The notes below the pieces were generated by a model, which was given only the letters and a program-made list of their open reading frames with translations, searched no databases and was not told the DNA's origin. From contig OZ018329.1 of the NCBI GenBank assembly GCA_963969495.1, positions 146,467,502-146,531,501 of the forward strand: 64,000 nucleotides of DNA. Reading direction: 5' to 3'. Positions 21,691 to 28,028 of this stretch are shown here, in pieces. Both the position numbers and the translations under genes were made by a program. Origin of the DNA: Ceratothoa steindachneri. Taxonomy: Eukaryota; Arthropoda; Malacostraca; Isopoda; Cymothoidae. The stretch's first letter is position 1, and each line of letters opens with the position of its first letter.

Positions 21691-23322
21691 TCCCTCAAGG
21701 AGCTAATAGATGAACTGCAACATTTAAAATGCATCCATTTAGCAAATCCTGGAGATAATTTATCACCCTTTCAGCTGCTTAATAATCTGTCTAGTCAAAA
21801 CCTTAATTCCAAATGTATGATTGCTCTCAGAATATTTTGCACTCTTCCAGTTACTGTTGCTGGAGCAGAATGGTCCTTCAGTGCTTTGAGAAGGGTATAT
21901 GTCAACTATTTGTCCAAATAGGCTAAGCAGTTGAACTGTCCTGGCAATGGAAGCTCATTTGGCAGGGATCTTAATTTTGATGATGTTATTTCTGTTTGCC
22001 AGCAATAGGGCTCAAAGAATGCAATTTGAATAAAATGTAAACAGATTCATGTTTTGCTTAACAATGTGTGAAGGCCTTAACAATTCTTATTGTTTTTTCA
22101 GCATTAAAGTGAACTATATGAGGCTAAATGCTAAAAGGTGTTTTGACAAATTATATTCATTTCATTTTTTTATAATACTAATAAAATGCATGGAAAACAA
22201 TGTTCTTTTTAAAACTCACAACTGAGGCATAGATAATAGAGATACAAGGGTGGGGATCTAAAAATGCTGAGTCTCAGGGGCCTAGGTTAGCTGGCTATGA
22301 CCCTGGTTGCCATGACTATAGAAGACAATAGTAAAGATCATTTCATTTTTCCATCCAATGGCAATAAGACATGCCAATACAATTATTGTATAAGGATTAC
22401 ACAGCTAATAATAATCAATGTGAGCAATCATATGCTTGAATGGACAGAGATGTTGGGCTAGGAATGCACTCTGGTATAATAACCCACATGAATGCATTAA
22501 ATGACCTTGTATCAGGTCAGAAGATTCACCAGTCATAAGGTGATCTACTTTATCAATGATCAGGTCCCAAATTCTCTTTCTTCTTTTTTTTCAACCTAGG
22601 ACATTTACACATAATTTTTAATTTTTTTAACAGCTCATCTGGTGACTGCCACTTGGGCATAGGTCGCCGTACTCACCACTGCCTAGTACTAGGCTACTTT
22701 AAAATAGCAAAATGAAAAAAAATAAATAAAAAAAGGAAGAAGGCAAGAGGCAGGAAGCAAGCTCCAGCATCAAGAGGAGGTCCCCTTCCCCCCAGCGCAG
22801 GAATGTGTGATTTACAAAAATAAAAAACAACAACTAGTTAAATAAAGGGAAAGAAGGCCGGCCTCCCCCCAAAAGTTGATAAGTTCACTAGTCAATGTGC
22901 ACGAACTTGTCCCAACTACAATGAACAGGCAGTAGAGACCCCGCCCATCCTTTGACACATACAAATGCCCAGTTATTGGGCAATGTAGCTGAAATAAAGA
23001 AAATAACTACACCTTTACCTTTAAATGCCTTATGGTAAAAAAAAGTTAATCTAAAGAAGCACTGAAAGAGGAAATAGTCATCTACAGTTATGACTATAGG
23101 ACCAAATACTAAAGTAACTTGAAAAAAACAGCTTGTATTTACTAGTTAGGTATTAATTGGAAATCAAGAAATACATACGTGGAGCCGGTAGCTAGTAAAT
23201 TCCTGCCAGAAAAATCAATGCATGTAACATCATTTGCATGAATCTTCAAAGTGAACACTGGCTTGATTTTTCTATTTTCCTTAGTTTCACCCCCAATGTA
23301 TCTTTTGTTTATCTCCTCACAT
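4547..23322 (-). CDS. WDSUB1: WDSUB1-like gene (WD repeat, SAM and U-box protein), partial, five exons
   Basis: Five minus-strand exons (23322-23179, 20934-20763, 19143-18995, 5460-5261, 4788-4547) join to 907 coding bases, about 302 residues, with GT/AG sites and consistent phases at all four introns. The product contains six WD40 blades in the order found in animal WDSUB1. Landmarks are ANDVTCIDFSGRNLLATGS, YGINCVSFSPFGTKLASSS, GVRTCTFSTNSALLATGGD, VASVAFSPDVSYLATGTSN, VHDLGITCLHFNP and MSLRFSPNGALLASASGDK. In the known family these blades are followed by a seventh blade, a SAM domain and a C-terminal U-box that makes it a putative E3 ubiquitin ligase. Those parts lie beyond 4547 and were not found. 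No start Met lies in exon A, so at least one exon is upstream. The 13.5-kb intron between exons C and D is filled with transposons. Confidence 0.9.
4875..4962 (-). other. tRNA-like or SINE-head sequence in the intron between exons D and E
   Basis: On the minus strand a GCTCTCG stretch near 4955 can pair in six of seven positions with AGAGAGC near 4887. A TATA-poor middle contains GATAAGGC and a B-box-like GGTTCGATCC. The anticodon arm cannot be folded canonically, so this is not a working tRNA gene by eye. A tRNA pseudogene or a tRNA-derived SINE head is the likelier reading. Confidence 0.3.
5261..5460 (-). CDS. WDSUB1: WDSUB1 exon D (WD blade 4)
   Basis: The exon begins after GCTCAG and ends in GAAG before a GTGAGC donor. 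It is 200 bases long: one base to complete the Arg codon split with exon C, 66 codons and one base carried into exon E. It encodes GGHDSTVASVAFSPDVSYL, NGDLKIWDSMYGHAL and the insert VHDLGITCLHFNPSLGKEG, which is highly characteristic of WDSUB1 (HDLGITC in vertebrates). The exon is GC-rich and free of stops across both junctions. Confidence 0.92.
5461..5925. other. Intron sequence left of family A copy 2, nothing recognised
   Basis: This is the 5' start of the 13.5-kb intron on the minus strand side of exon D. It carries short A/T runs and no recognisable domain. Confidence 0.5.
6150..6745 (-). pseudogene. Pol RNase H and C-terminal tail (family A copy 2)
   Basis: The minus strand reads RAKESARIGRPDEPFALPHA and a following ANYTAVISAALRAAW (6545-6440), the end of the RNase H domain. 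A second frame reads ARQILVECPSLTDLGAPYLC and YWGERGRYRLSLVVG (6280-6170), the Pol tail. The pair is the direct counterpart of 383-930 in copy 1, with many substitutions and small indels. A CysCys pair (HCDDCVVPQ) in the tail is kept here but altered in copy 1. Confidence 0.75.
6994..7870 (-). pseudogene. Reverse transcriptase domain (family A copy 2)
   Basis: Overlapping minus-strand frames carry RT motifs in order. Near 7700 there is EGVPQGSVLGVAG, the conserved PQGS block. Near 7630 comes TLYVDDLSISCGAAQM, the catalytic YVDD box. Near 7500-7380 the frame reads AKTKVVHFCRHPW, then LYLNGVHLKVVDLHRFLGL, the thumb region with FLGL. Frame shifts separate these blocks, for example between 7720 and 7680, so no active enzyme can be made. 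The order and spacing fit jockey/I-type elements. Confidence 0.8.
8158..8560 (-). pseudogene. Probable ORF1 end and endonuclease start (family A copy 2)
   Basis: The frame 8544-8158 starts with MAKCVNYVEPHNN, a mutated form of the third ORF1 zinc knuckle seen in copy 1 as MAKCVDCRELHP. Further on it reads VRILNVNEFTHHCPRTLHS, which resembles the start of an APE-type endonuclease (usually ILQWNVNG). The two pieces lie only about 200 bases apart, so sequence between ORF1 and ORF2 has been lost. The endonuclease reading is an inference from one short motif. Confidence 0.45.
8560..8917 (-). pseudogene. ORF1 (Gag-like) N-terminal and knuckle region, family A copy 2
   Basis: The 99-codon frame 8917-8618 encodes TLELADHGAVKVERVMRKQG followed by RYRVKVFVPLPRRCYYC. 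The same order is seen in copy 1 (LELADHGAVKAERVMRKQ). The CYYC pair starts the first zinc knuckle, after which the frame shifts. It is a nucleic-acid-binding ORF1 remnant and has no independent function. Confidence 0.7.
9000..10255 (-). other. GC-rich sequence, probably 5' part of family A copy 2
   Basis: GC content stays high to about 10140 and then falls abruptly. A minus-strand frame at 9442-9233 and short overlapping frames around 9570-9820 could be the ORF1 N-terminus and 5' UTR, but I recognise no motif. A run of nine or more C sits near 9661. Confidence 0.35.
10260..11400 (-). mobile_element. Family A non-LTR retrotransposon, copy 3 (AT-shifted)
   Basis: The plus-strand text at 10785-10905 (GCAGAAGATAATCTCAACA, then GTGGAGATTCCATTGCC) matches the antisense of the RNase H region at 840-925 and 6570-6650. 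Segments at 11060-11360 align with 6960-7290 of copy 2, including TGAATGAACA-like and AAGTAGTAGA-type landmarks. An A-rich tract at 10320-10430 is the likely 3' UTR. CG dinucleotides present in copies 1 and 2 are mostly TG or CA here, so this copy is older or was methylated longer. No frame is usable. Confidence 0.6.
11400..12598. other. Intron sequence, nothing recognised
   Basis: AT-rich sequence with short open frames and no motif. It may hold further decayed family A RT sequence, but I cannot support that. Confidence 0.5.
13955..14463 (+). repeat. Two-copy direct tandem repeat, 253-base period, in the element leader
   Basis: The segment starting TTTGACCCTTTTGAGTTGG at 13955 is repeated from 14208, with about 90 percent identity over the unit by eye. 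Shared internal landmarks are TTTGCCGATTGCC, TTTAACATTCTTTTGTCTG and ATAACTCCCATTATC. It ends just before the presumed primer and gag start at 14502. The repeat may be LTR or leader sequence of the Gmr1-like element. Confidence 0.8.
14502..15505 (+). pseudogene. Gag of the Gmr1-like element, frameshifted
   Basis: The Gag polyprotein forms the particle and binds RNA. The frame opens at 14502 with MYHIKELKDQAVELGF. Shifted frames then give a charged helix (EDRKAQEEDRKL, AKIEAEKEIELA) and the capsid part (DGEDLTSYLNCFERVAELLK at about 14782, LASLLTGKAAELYTSLSMD). After a frame shift near 14985 there follow FKELKEFIILDQFLSSVHP and the knuckle CHGCGEVGHIRPQC at about 15321-15362. In-frame stops occur near 14662, 14705 and 14780. 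The capsid pattern is the SCAN-like form of Gmr1/gypsy gags. Confidence 0.75.
15480..15600 (+). pseudogene. Aspartic protease fragment
   Basis: After a TGA in the position usually occupied by Arg, the frame reads DTGCSCVVVSEDVLPD (about 15507-15554), the active-site D-T-G box of a retroviral-type aspartic protease. The flap region is not clear. It follows Gag directly, as expected for the Gag-PR-IN order of this element. Confidence 0.65.
15940..17045 (+). pseudogene. Integrase of the Gmr1-like element
   Basis: Read across frame shifts, the plus strand gives VMVDGLLYRKCLTSD near 15955. The zinc-binding His pair follows (VAHESPLAGHFSHRKTELK, about 16068) and its Cys pair (CHSSDKC). The catalytic core has IAIDLV for the first Asp (about 16280), a shifted DRGTKFTSN for the second (about 16460), and GNGRIERLHAPLK with the catalytic Glu (about 16555). 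The C-terminal domain reads GEEVLVLLPSDTSKLLIAWN and YKVLERSGKVDYLIEV (16915-17025). Similarity stops there. Multiple shifts make it inactive. Confidence 0.8.
17046..17440. other. Intron sequence, nothing recognised
   Basis: AT-rich sequence immediately after the integrase end. No RT motif and no copy of the presumed LTR start (TGTAAGGAC) is visible. Confidence 0.5.
17443..17900 (+). pseudogene. Non-LTR retrotransposon ORF1 fragment with a 2A-like motif and zinc finger
   Basis: The frame starting at 17658 encodes MSENDPTFSTLGQIAGDIEL, continuing KPGPSS, and then a Cys pair (CHTC at 17742-17753) and another Cys in FIKCKM. The DIELKPGP block (17706-17729) is one residue away from the D-x-E-x-N-P-G-P consensus of 2A ribosome-skipping peptides, with Lys in place of Asn. 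In several APE-type non-LTR elements a 2A-like block precedes a PHD-like zinc finger at the ORF1 N-terminus, and this arrangement is the same. The finger is incomplete, so this is a dead fragment. Confidence 0.55.
17884..18241. repeat. Two-copy direct repeat, 195-base offset
   Basis: The unit starting CAAACACCTACAAATAATAA at 17884 recurs from 18079 with a few changes and an internal deletion of about 30 bases. Both units contain CTATGGTAGAAA, ATGATCTCTCAC and AAGAAGATTCCTACA. It looks like a local tandem duplication after insertion of the ORF1 fragment. Confidence 0.8.
18242..18994. other. Intron sequence, nothing recognised
   Basis: An 80-codon plus-strand frame at 18263-18505 has no recognised motif and no coding signature that I can support. 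The rest is AT-rich. Confidence 0.5.
18995..19143 (-). CDS. WDSUB1: WDSUB1 exon C (WD blade 3)
   Basis: The exon starts after TTTGACAG with the codons for TGERLVALQAPGE and ends in ATATCAG before GTTAGT. It is 149 bases, 49 codons plus two bases that complete to Arg with exon D. It encodes GVRTCTFSTNSALLATGGD and TASLWDVSTLTHI, a full WD blade ending in the WD dipeptide. In vertebrate WDSUB1 the same place reads PVRVCQFSPDST, so order and spacing agree. Confidence 0.92.
19430..19680 (-). pseudogene. Mariner transposase C-terminal remnant
   Basis: The minus strand reads IIRLFLFPNFIKKNMKGTHF (about 19665-19606), then VDEVERAVLTWFNSQ, and in another frame GWYYHLPKCFDLNGAHVEK (about 19530-19475). 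These are the C-terminal blocks of a mariner transposase. The intact element at 33256 has FFLFPNLKGHLKGTRF, LDEAKKQVITW and KCIDVNGAYVEK. Two frame changes and the lack of the N-terminal half make it a fossil. It lies in the second WDSUB1 intron. Confidence 0.7.
19685..19775 (+). pseudogene. Second mariner C-terminal fragment, opposite orientation
   Basis: The plus strand reads LDVKSAILMWFNSQRPQFYK (about 19694-19753) and then NGLN. It is homologous to the minus-strand segment DEVERAVLTWFNSQ just to the left, so the two fragments form an imperfect inverted repeat with a spacer of roughly 100 bases. Confidence 0.6.
19780..20762. other. Intron sequence, nothing recognised
   Basis: AT-rich, with a GATGATGGTGATGATT microsatellite-like patch near 20001 and a run of G near 20422. 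No domain recognised. Confidence 0.5.
20763..20934 (-). CDS. WDSUB1: WDSUB1 exon B (end of WD blade 1 and blade 2)
   Basis: The exon starts after TTCTGTCAG and ends in GTGAAG before GTGAGG. It is 172 bases, one base completing the Thr codon split with exon A plus 57 codons. It encodes DKTVRVLKWLPGDSFTEVPY then SPLKGHKYGINCVSFSPFG and DGRTFIWDVK. The FTEVPYSPLKGHKY segment is almost the same as FTELPHSPLKFHTY in vertebrate WDSUB1, one of the clearest links to this family. Confidence 0.95.
20935..21600. other. Intron sequence between exon B and the TA repeat
   Basis: AT-rich intron sequence. No gene or domain recognised. Confidence 0.5.
21606..21688. repeat. (TA)n microsatellite, about 41 units
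   Basis: An uninterrupted TA run of 83 bases directly abuts the hAT remnant to its right. It gives long meaningless open frames on both strands (Tyr-Ile repeats). Confidence 0.98.
21690..22060 (+). pseudogene. hAT/ZMYM1-type transposase C-terminal remnant
   Basis: The plus strand reads MIALRIFCTLPVTVAGAEWS and continues FSALRRVYVNYLSK (about 21817-21918), then after a stop NFDDVISVCQQ. The intact family pattern is CIALRIFLTLPVTVASAERSF followed by NFDDVI near the C-terminus, the hAT dimerisation domain. The conserved Glu-Arg has become Glu-Trp. Stops before and after show a fossil. Only the last 120 or so residues remain, in the first WDSUB1 intron seen here. Confidence 0.75.
22590..22965 (-). 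mobile_element. Family A copy 4, 5'-truncated 3' end
   Basis: The block CTCATCTGGTGACTGCCACT with CATAGGTCGCCG after it (22634-22670) matches the 3' UTR core of copies 1 and 2. The segment GTGCACGAACTTGTCCCAAC near 22900 matches 387-410 of copy 1, and CAGTAGAGACCCCGCCCATCC follows as in copy 1. Only the 3' UTR and the start of the Pol tail are present, a typical 5'-truncated non-LTR insertion. It is in the same orientation as the host gene. Confidence 0.7.
23179..23322 (-). CDS. WDSUB1: WDSUB1 exon A (WD blade 1)
   Basis: The exon follows TTATATTTTTAG and ends in TCCAC before GTATGT. It is 144 bases with one leading base from a codon split with an upstream exon. The frame reads CEEINKRYIGG, then KIKPVFTLKIHANDVTCIDF and SGRNLLATGST. 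The part from KPVFTL onward corresponds to the N-terminus of vertebrate WDSUB1 (KLIHTLADHGDDVNCC), while the residues before it are extra. There is no Met in frame, so the start codon must lie in an exon to the right that I could not find. Confidence 0.88.
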
Positions 23323-25045
23323 CTAAAAATATAACCAAAATGAGTCTGTAATTAATAAAGACCAATAAGAAACTTTGAGGATGACTGGAAAGAGGATCTC
23401 ACCCTCAAATCTTTTTACAAAGTTTAATGGGAGAATATGAAATGAGGCACATAAGAAAGCAAGATCTTTATTAATGGTAATGCATTTATCAATAAGCTGC
23501 CAATCAATCCTGAATAAATAATAAATATATATATTACTTTATATAGAATTTTTCATTCATGGTCCCAAAGTTCAGCATTGCTGCAGTGTAATGGCTCTTC
23601 CATATAGGGTATGGACTGTGCTTTTTTTTGTGATTAACTGGATTTAAACTATTAAATCCACCACCAAATAACAGAAATATAAAGTTAAATTAGTGAAATC
23701 ATAACCAAAACTTATTTTAGACTAGTTCAAATAAAGCTAACCTAATCTTACAGGTAACCAAACCTAACAAAATTAAACATGGAGGAATAATTCAATGTTA
23801 AAAAGTAAACATGAGTGGGAGAGATGTCTACAGAGATGTGTCAGGTTGGATTATGCTAAATAAATGAGGTTTATTTGAACTTACAAAAAATCACCTGGGC
23901 CTCATGTTTAGGAACCTACATTTCTCAATTAAGAACTTATACCCATCTTCCACCATTTAAAGGAGTCAAAATAATATGACCATTACAAAACAGTACCTAG
24001 TTATAGTTTTGGTTGCACAACTCACTGACATTCTAAAGTGTCACCTGAGTAAGTGAGAGGGGAATGGCATGCATGAAGGGGTAGAAGAGGATGGGATAGA
24101 AGATACTGCAGGATTGCACTAAGCAGTTTGTACTTTTCGGATTGGTTGTTGTAGGATTAAGCCCTAATCATCATCATCACTAACTCTATAATTTAAGAAG
24201 GGGATTTTTTGGAGTATTTGAATAATAATTTCATCTTAGTTTGGTTATGTCTTATTTTTTTTTATCAAAGTTATTTCTAATAATTCTTTTATAATATCAA
24301 AAAACAAAATGGTGAAGTTCAGAAATAAATATAAGTATCAAAATTTTGTGAAGTTTTTAAAACCTAAAGAATTACAAATGGTGAAGTTCAGAAAATTTAT
24401 TTTATAATATACCTTCTTCTCTATAACTATATTTTAGCAATGTGATATTTTGAAAGGGGAAAAATTTAGTTTAGAGTTCCTTTGTTAAATTATTATAATT
24501 GCTGAAGTTCAGAAAATTTATAAAAATTTAACCATGGCTGCTTTTTTTAGATTTTAAATTTTAATCTTAGTAGCGAAGCACAAGCTTCCCCGGTAGGGGG
24601 AGTGGTGAAGCCATTGCCTGGTTATATCTATATTAAACTTGAAATGCCATCTTTCAGATACACTTAAAAGCCTTTCTAAATCTTTCTATGGCAGCTATTT
24701 TTGTGCCATCACAAACTTCCCAATCTTATTTTGTAATCCAGTTTCAAGACCATTAAATTAGAAATACCAGTGGACCAACAATAAAACACAAAGTATTATT
24801 GCTGTTTAAACCACAATTTTCCTGAAAATAGTTTTATATTCCTTTACTCAAAACAACCATCATTTCTTACTAACATTTCTACCAGTAAGGTACATAAAGT
24901 TAAATCACTATTTTAATGCTTGTAAGCATTAATGCCATGTAAATTTCTTGAGAAAATAGTTAAAAAGAAAATCTCAAAGCATATAAGTAGTGAGGTAAAT
25001 CAATGATGATCGATATGGGTTTATAAGTTGTAGACTAATGATTAA
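23323..25045. other. Upstream intron or 5' flank, no exon recognised
   Basis: AT-rich sequence with three scattered copies of a GGTGAAGTTCAGAAA-like motif (near 24310, 24379 and 24492). A first exon with a start Met is expected on the minus strand somewhere to the right of 23322, but I see none here with confidence. Confidence 0.5.
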
Positions 25046-25049
25046 CAAA

Positions 25050-25085
25050 CTTAACATAACATAACATATAACATAACATAATTAC
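25050..25085 (-). repeat. 3' tail of the CR1-like element, TTATG-type repeats
   Basis: On the minus strand the element ends in repeated TTATG units, some shortened to TATG. In the CR1 group, such short repeats replace a poly(A) tail and mark the 3' end where reverse transcription starts. Confidence 0.7.
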
Positions 25086-25086
25086 A

Positions 25087-25126
25087 CGGATGACAAAAGC
25101 CACAAGGGCCTATCAAAGGTCATCCG
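25087..25126 (-). repeat. 3' UTR hairpin repeat, copy 2
   Basis: A 40-base unit bounded by CGGATGAC and GTCATCCG, a perfect 8-base inverted repeat, with CCCTTGTGGCTTTT in the minus-strand loop. It sits directly before the 3' tail of the CR1-like element and is nearly the same as the unit at 25204-25243. Confidence 0.85.
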
Positions 25127-25203
25127 CCTCCGTCAAAACCCGCCCACAAAAAGCACCATCACCAGGGGAAGACAAAATCAAAGTCCCCCACAATATAATA
25201 TAA

Positions 25204-25243
25204 CGGATGACAAAAGCCACAAGGGCTAATCATAGGTCATCCG
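25204..25243 (-). repeat. 3' UTR hairpin repeat, copy 1
   Basis: The unit has the same CGGATGAC/GTCATCCG stem as at 25087-25126 and differs mainly by a few loop bases. Spacing between the two units is 117 bases. The pair may be recognised by the element's reverse transcriptase, but that is inference. Confidence 0.85.
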
Positions 25244-25397
25244 AGTCAAGCGGCCTCTTTTTCAAGGCACCCAAACTCCCAGGAAAACTACATCCAGAGG
25301 ATTGCATCCAGAAACAAGGGTATCACCAATCAAGGCTTGTCAAGAACTAAATCATGCAGCTATAGATATATACAAACAATATTAATATATACAAAAC

Positions 25398-27815
25398 TTA
25401 GGAACCATCACAACCTTCCCTTCCCATAAACTCATCCAACCTACTCTTAAATACATTTAGATTTGGACTACCTACTACCCTCTGCGGCAATTTGTTCCAG
25501 AAGTCTACCACTCTATTGGTGAAAAAATATTTTCTTAAATCCAACATACACCCTTGCTTTTTAATTTTCAAGTGGTGACCTCTAGTCCGATTTCCATCAT
25601 CTAACTCAAAAAACTTGCTAACATCCAATTTATCTATCCCGGAAAAAATTTTAAAGAGCTCAATCATATCCCCTCTCACACACCTCCTTTCAAACGAGAA
25701 CATATTTAATACCCTCAGTCTATCTTCATATTCAAGGTGCCTCAGGGAAGGAATAATCTTTGTTGCCCTCCGTTGCACTGACTCAAGAAGGTTAATATCG
25801 TGTCTAAAATGTGGGGACCATGCCTGTATACAGTACTCTAGATGTGGCCTAACATAAGAGTTATAGAGTTTAAGAATAACCTCCTTACTTTTGTAACTGA
25901 CATTTCTCTTAATAAAACCCAGCACTCTATTTGCCCTATTTCTTGCTTCAATACACTGCTTAGAAAACCTTAATGACTTATCTATTACTACTCCTAGATC
26001 TTTCTCATCCTCTACTGAGCTCAGCCAATGCCCATCCATTTCATAGTTAAATTCTCTATTATCTTTTCCCATGTTAATAACTTTGCACTTATCAAGGTTG
26101 AAAGTCATTTGCCACTTATGTGCCCAGGATAACAATTTATTTAAGTCCCCCTGCACTTTAAAATTATCATCAATATCTTTAACTACAGCTGCTAATTTGG
26201 TATCATCCGCAAAAATTGACACTTTATTATTAACTGCCTCCCCAAGATCGTTTATATAGATGACAAATAATAATGGACCGAGAACTGATCCCTGAGGAAC
26301 CCCACTGATAACATCCCTCCACTCTGACTTTACACCATTTAGCACTACCCTTTGCTTCCTGTCTTTCAGCCACTCAGCTATCCAATTTGAAACACCCCCA
26401 CATATCCCAATCATTTTTAATTTATGAACTAGTCTCCTGTGTGGTACTTTATCAAATGCTTTACTAAAATCTAAGTAAATTATATCTACATTCTCTCCCT
26501 TATCTACTTGATCTGTTACAAACTCCAGAAAGTCTAGTAAGTTAGTCAAACATGATCTACCTGATCTAAACCCATGCTGAGCATCGCTGATTAACCCCTC
26601 CCTCTCTAGATGTTGGCAAATCCCTTTTTTAACTATTTTCTCAAGAATTTTACAGACTACAGGAGTTAGGCTAACCGGTCTAAAGTTATTTGGATCCTCT
26701 TTACTACCCTTCTTGAAAATGGGGACTACATTCGCTCTCTTCCAATCATCGGGTATTTCTCCATATTCCAATGACCTAGTATATAACTTGTCCAGAGCTA
26801 TTGAGATACTTTCTACCCCTTCTTTAAGTATCCTAGAATGAATATTATCAGGGCCGGAGGCCTTGGTAGTATCTAAATCACCTATTAGTCCTTTTATCAT
26901 CCTCCGATCCACACAAATGTTAGTAAACACCTCTTTTCCTGACCTATGAGTACTATACATAGGACTATTTAGTTTCTCTTTTGTAAATACTGATGCAAAA
27001 TGACCATTTAGTACCTCAACTATTTCCTCATCAGTTTCTCTCACAAACCCTTCATATTTGATAGGTCCTATTTTAACTCTGCCACACTTGTTATTAATTT
27101 TATAGTAACTAAAGAACTTTCTAGGATCTTTGTTGCTATCCTGAGCTAATTTAATTTCTGACACCCTTTTGTTCTTCTTTATAATCTTATTTAACTCATT
27201 CCTAGCCATTCTATAATCACTTAAATTTTGAATATTATTTTCTACCTGTAATTTTTTATATGCCCTTTTCTTCTCTGAAATTTTTCTAGCTATCTCCTGA
27301 TTCCACCATAATGGTTTCCTACTTTTGTTCCTAATGGCCTTCATTGGGATACATTGTTCTTGGACTACATTTATTATATGCTTGAAAGTATCCCACATCC
27401 CATAAGCATTTTTACCTCTGAATTCTATATCCCAGTCTACCAAATTTAGCAAGCTTCGAAGTTTTACATAATCTCCCTTATGAAAATTTGGAACTTTTTC
27501 AGCATTCTCAGTTATTTTACCCTTCTCAATTCCCAAGTTAAAACGAACTATCTGATGGTCACTATTTCCCAATGCTTCCCCAACAGTCAATTCTTGAACT
27601 AAATGATCACTGTTAGAAAGTACTAAATCTAATATATTGTCCCCCCTCGTTGAATCGTTAACAAATTGATTCAAAAAATTATCCTCAAAGCATTCTATGA
27701 ACCTGCCACTTGTTCTATCCCTACCTATCATATTTTCCCAGTCCACAGAGTTTAAGTTGAAGTCCCCAATAATAACTGCATCTGTTTCACATCCCTTACT
27801 TATTTCCCTTATCAT
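25398..27815 (-). CDS. CR1-like Pol: endonuclease (partial) and reverse transcriptase, 805 codons
   Basis: The frame is open for 805 codons. Residues 13-26 (AVIIGDFNLNSVDW) and 82-88 (LGNSDHQ) are the last two active-site boxes of an APE-type endonuclease; the N-terminal half is missing. RT blocks follow in order: NNFRPVSLTPVVCKILEKIV (376-395), AQHGFRSGRSC (412-422), IIYLDFSKAFDKVPH (445-459), GVPQGSVLGPLLFVIYINDL (505-524) and FADDTKLAA with the catalytic Asp pair (535-543). The C-terminal part has VRPHLEYCIQAWSP and FWNKLPQRVV, both usual in CR1/jockey Pols. The lack of stops in a 2.4-kb frame shows a recent insertion. Reverse transcription and target cleavage would need the lost N-terminus. 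Confidence 0.9.
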   Translation of the reverse strand: MIREISKGCETDAVIIGDFNLNSVDWENMIGRDRTSGRFIECFEDNFLNQFVNDSTRGDNILDLVLSNSDHLVQELTVGEALGNSDHQIVRFNLGIEKGKITENAEKVPNFHKGDYVKLRSLLNLVDWDIEFRGKNAYGMWDTFKHIINVVQEQCIPMKAIRNKSRKPLWWNQEIARKISEKKRAYKKLQVENNIQNLSDYRMARNELNKIIKKNKRVSEIKLAQDSNKDPRKFFSYYKINNKCGRVKIGPIKYEGFVRETDEEIVEVLNGHFASVFTKEKLNSPMYSTHRSGKEVFTNICVDRRMIKGLIGDLDTTKASGPDNIHSRILKEGVESISIALDKLYTRSLEYGEIPDDWKRANVVPIFKKGSKEDPNNFRPVSLTPVVCKILEKIVKKGICQHLEREGLISDAQHGFRSGRSCLTNLLDFLEFVTDQVDKGENVDIIYLDFSKAFDKVPHRRLVHKLKMIGICGGVSNWIAEWLKDRKQRVVLNGVKSEWRDVISGVPQGSVLGPLLFVIYINDLGEAVNNKVSIFADDTKLAAVVKDIDDNFKVQGDLNKLLSWAHKWQMTFNLDKCKVINMGKDNREFNYEMDGHWLSSVEDEKDLGVVIDKSLRFSKQCIEARNRANRVLGFIKRNVSYKSKEVILKLYNSYVRPHLEYCIQAWSPHFRHDINLLESVQRRATKIIPSLRHLEYEDRLRVLNMFSFERRCVRGDMIELFKIFSGIDKLDVSKFFELDDGNRTRGHHLKIKKQGCMLDLRKYFFTNRVVDFWNKLPQRVVGSPNLNVFKSRLDEFMGREGCDGS

Positions 27816-27889
27816 TAGTTCATCTATATCATCAGTCTGCCCAAATAAATAGATAAGGGAGAGAATGTAGATATATAGTTAGATATTTA

Positions 27890-28023
27890 TAAAGCCTTTG
27901 AAAAGGTTGTACATGTTTATTTTTTTATTTTTTAATGCATCCATCTACAAGGTTCTATAGGTTTTTATTTGTTAATGCACCCATCTATAAGGTTCTACAT
28001 AGGTTTTTGTTTTTTAATATACC
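27890..28023. repeat. Minisatellite, about 42-base unit (left part)
   Basis: Two to three units of a repeat with the core GGTTCTACATAGGTTTTT and TAATGCACCCATCTAC appear here. The array continues at 29337 after an inserted LTR. Confidence 0.85.
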
Positions 28024-28028
28024 CATAT

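Larger units (their letters stand above)
25048..27880 (-). mobile_element. CR1-like non-LTR retrotransposon, 5'-truncated, young
   Basis: A minus-strand element with one long open frame (27815-25398), a 350-base 3' UTR and a 3' tail of TTATG-type units (25050-25085). The in-frame sequence continues upstream of the first Met to about 27870 (IYLFGQTDDIDEL) and then meets a stop, so the element is truncated inside the endonuclease domain. The 3' tail of short repeats instead of poly(A) is typical of CR1/L2-type elements. It lies right of the host gene, in the same orientation. Confidence 0.85.

Noticed and set aside
21474..21921. Open frames on both strands with long Tyr-Ile runs
   Set aside because: They run through the (TA)n microsatellite. 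Only the hAT motif at the right end is meaningful.
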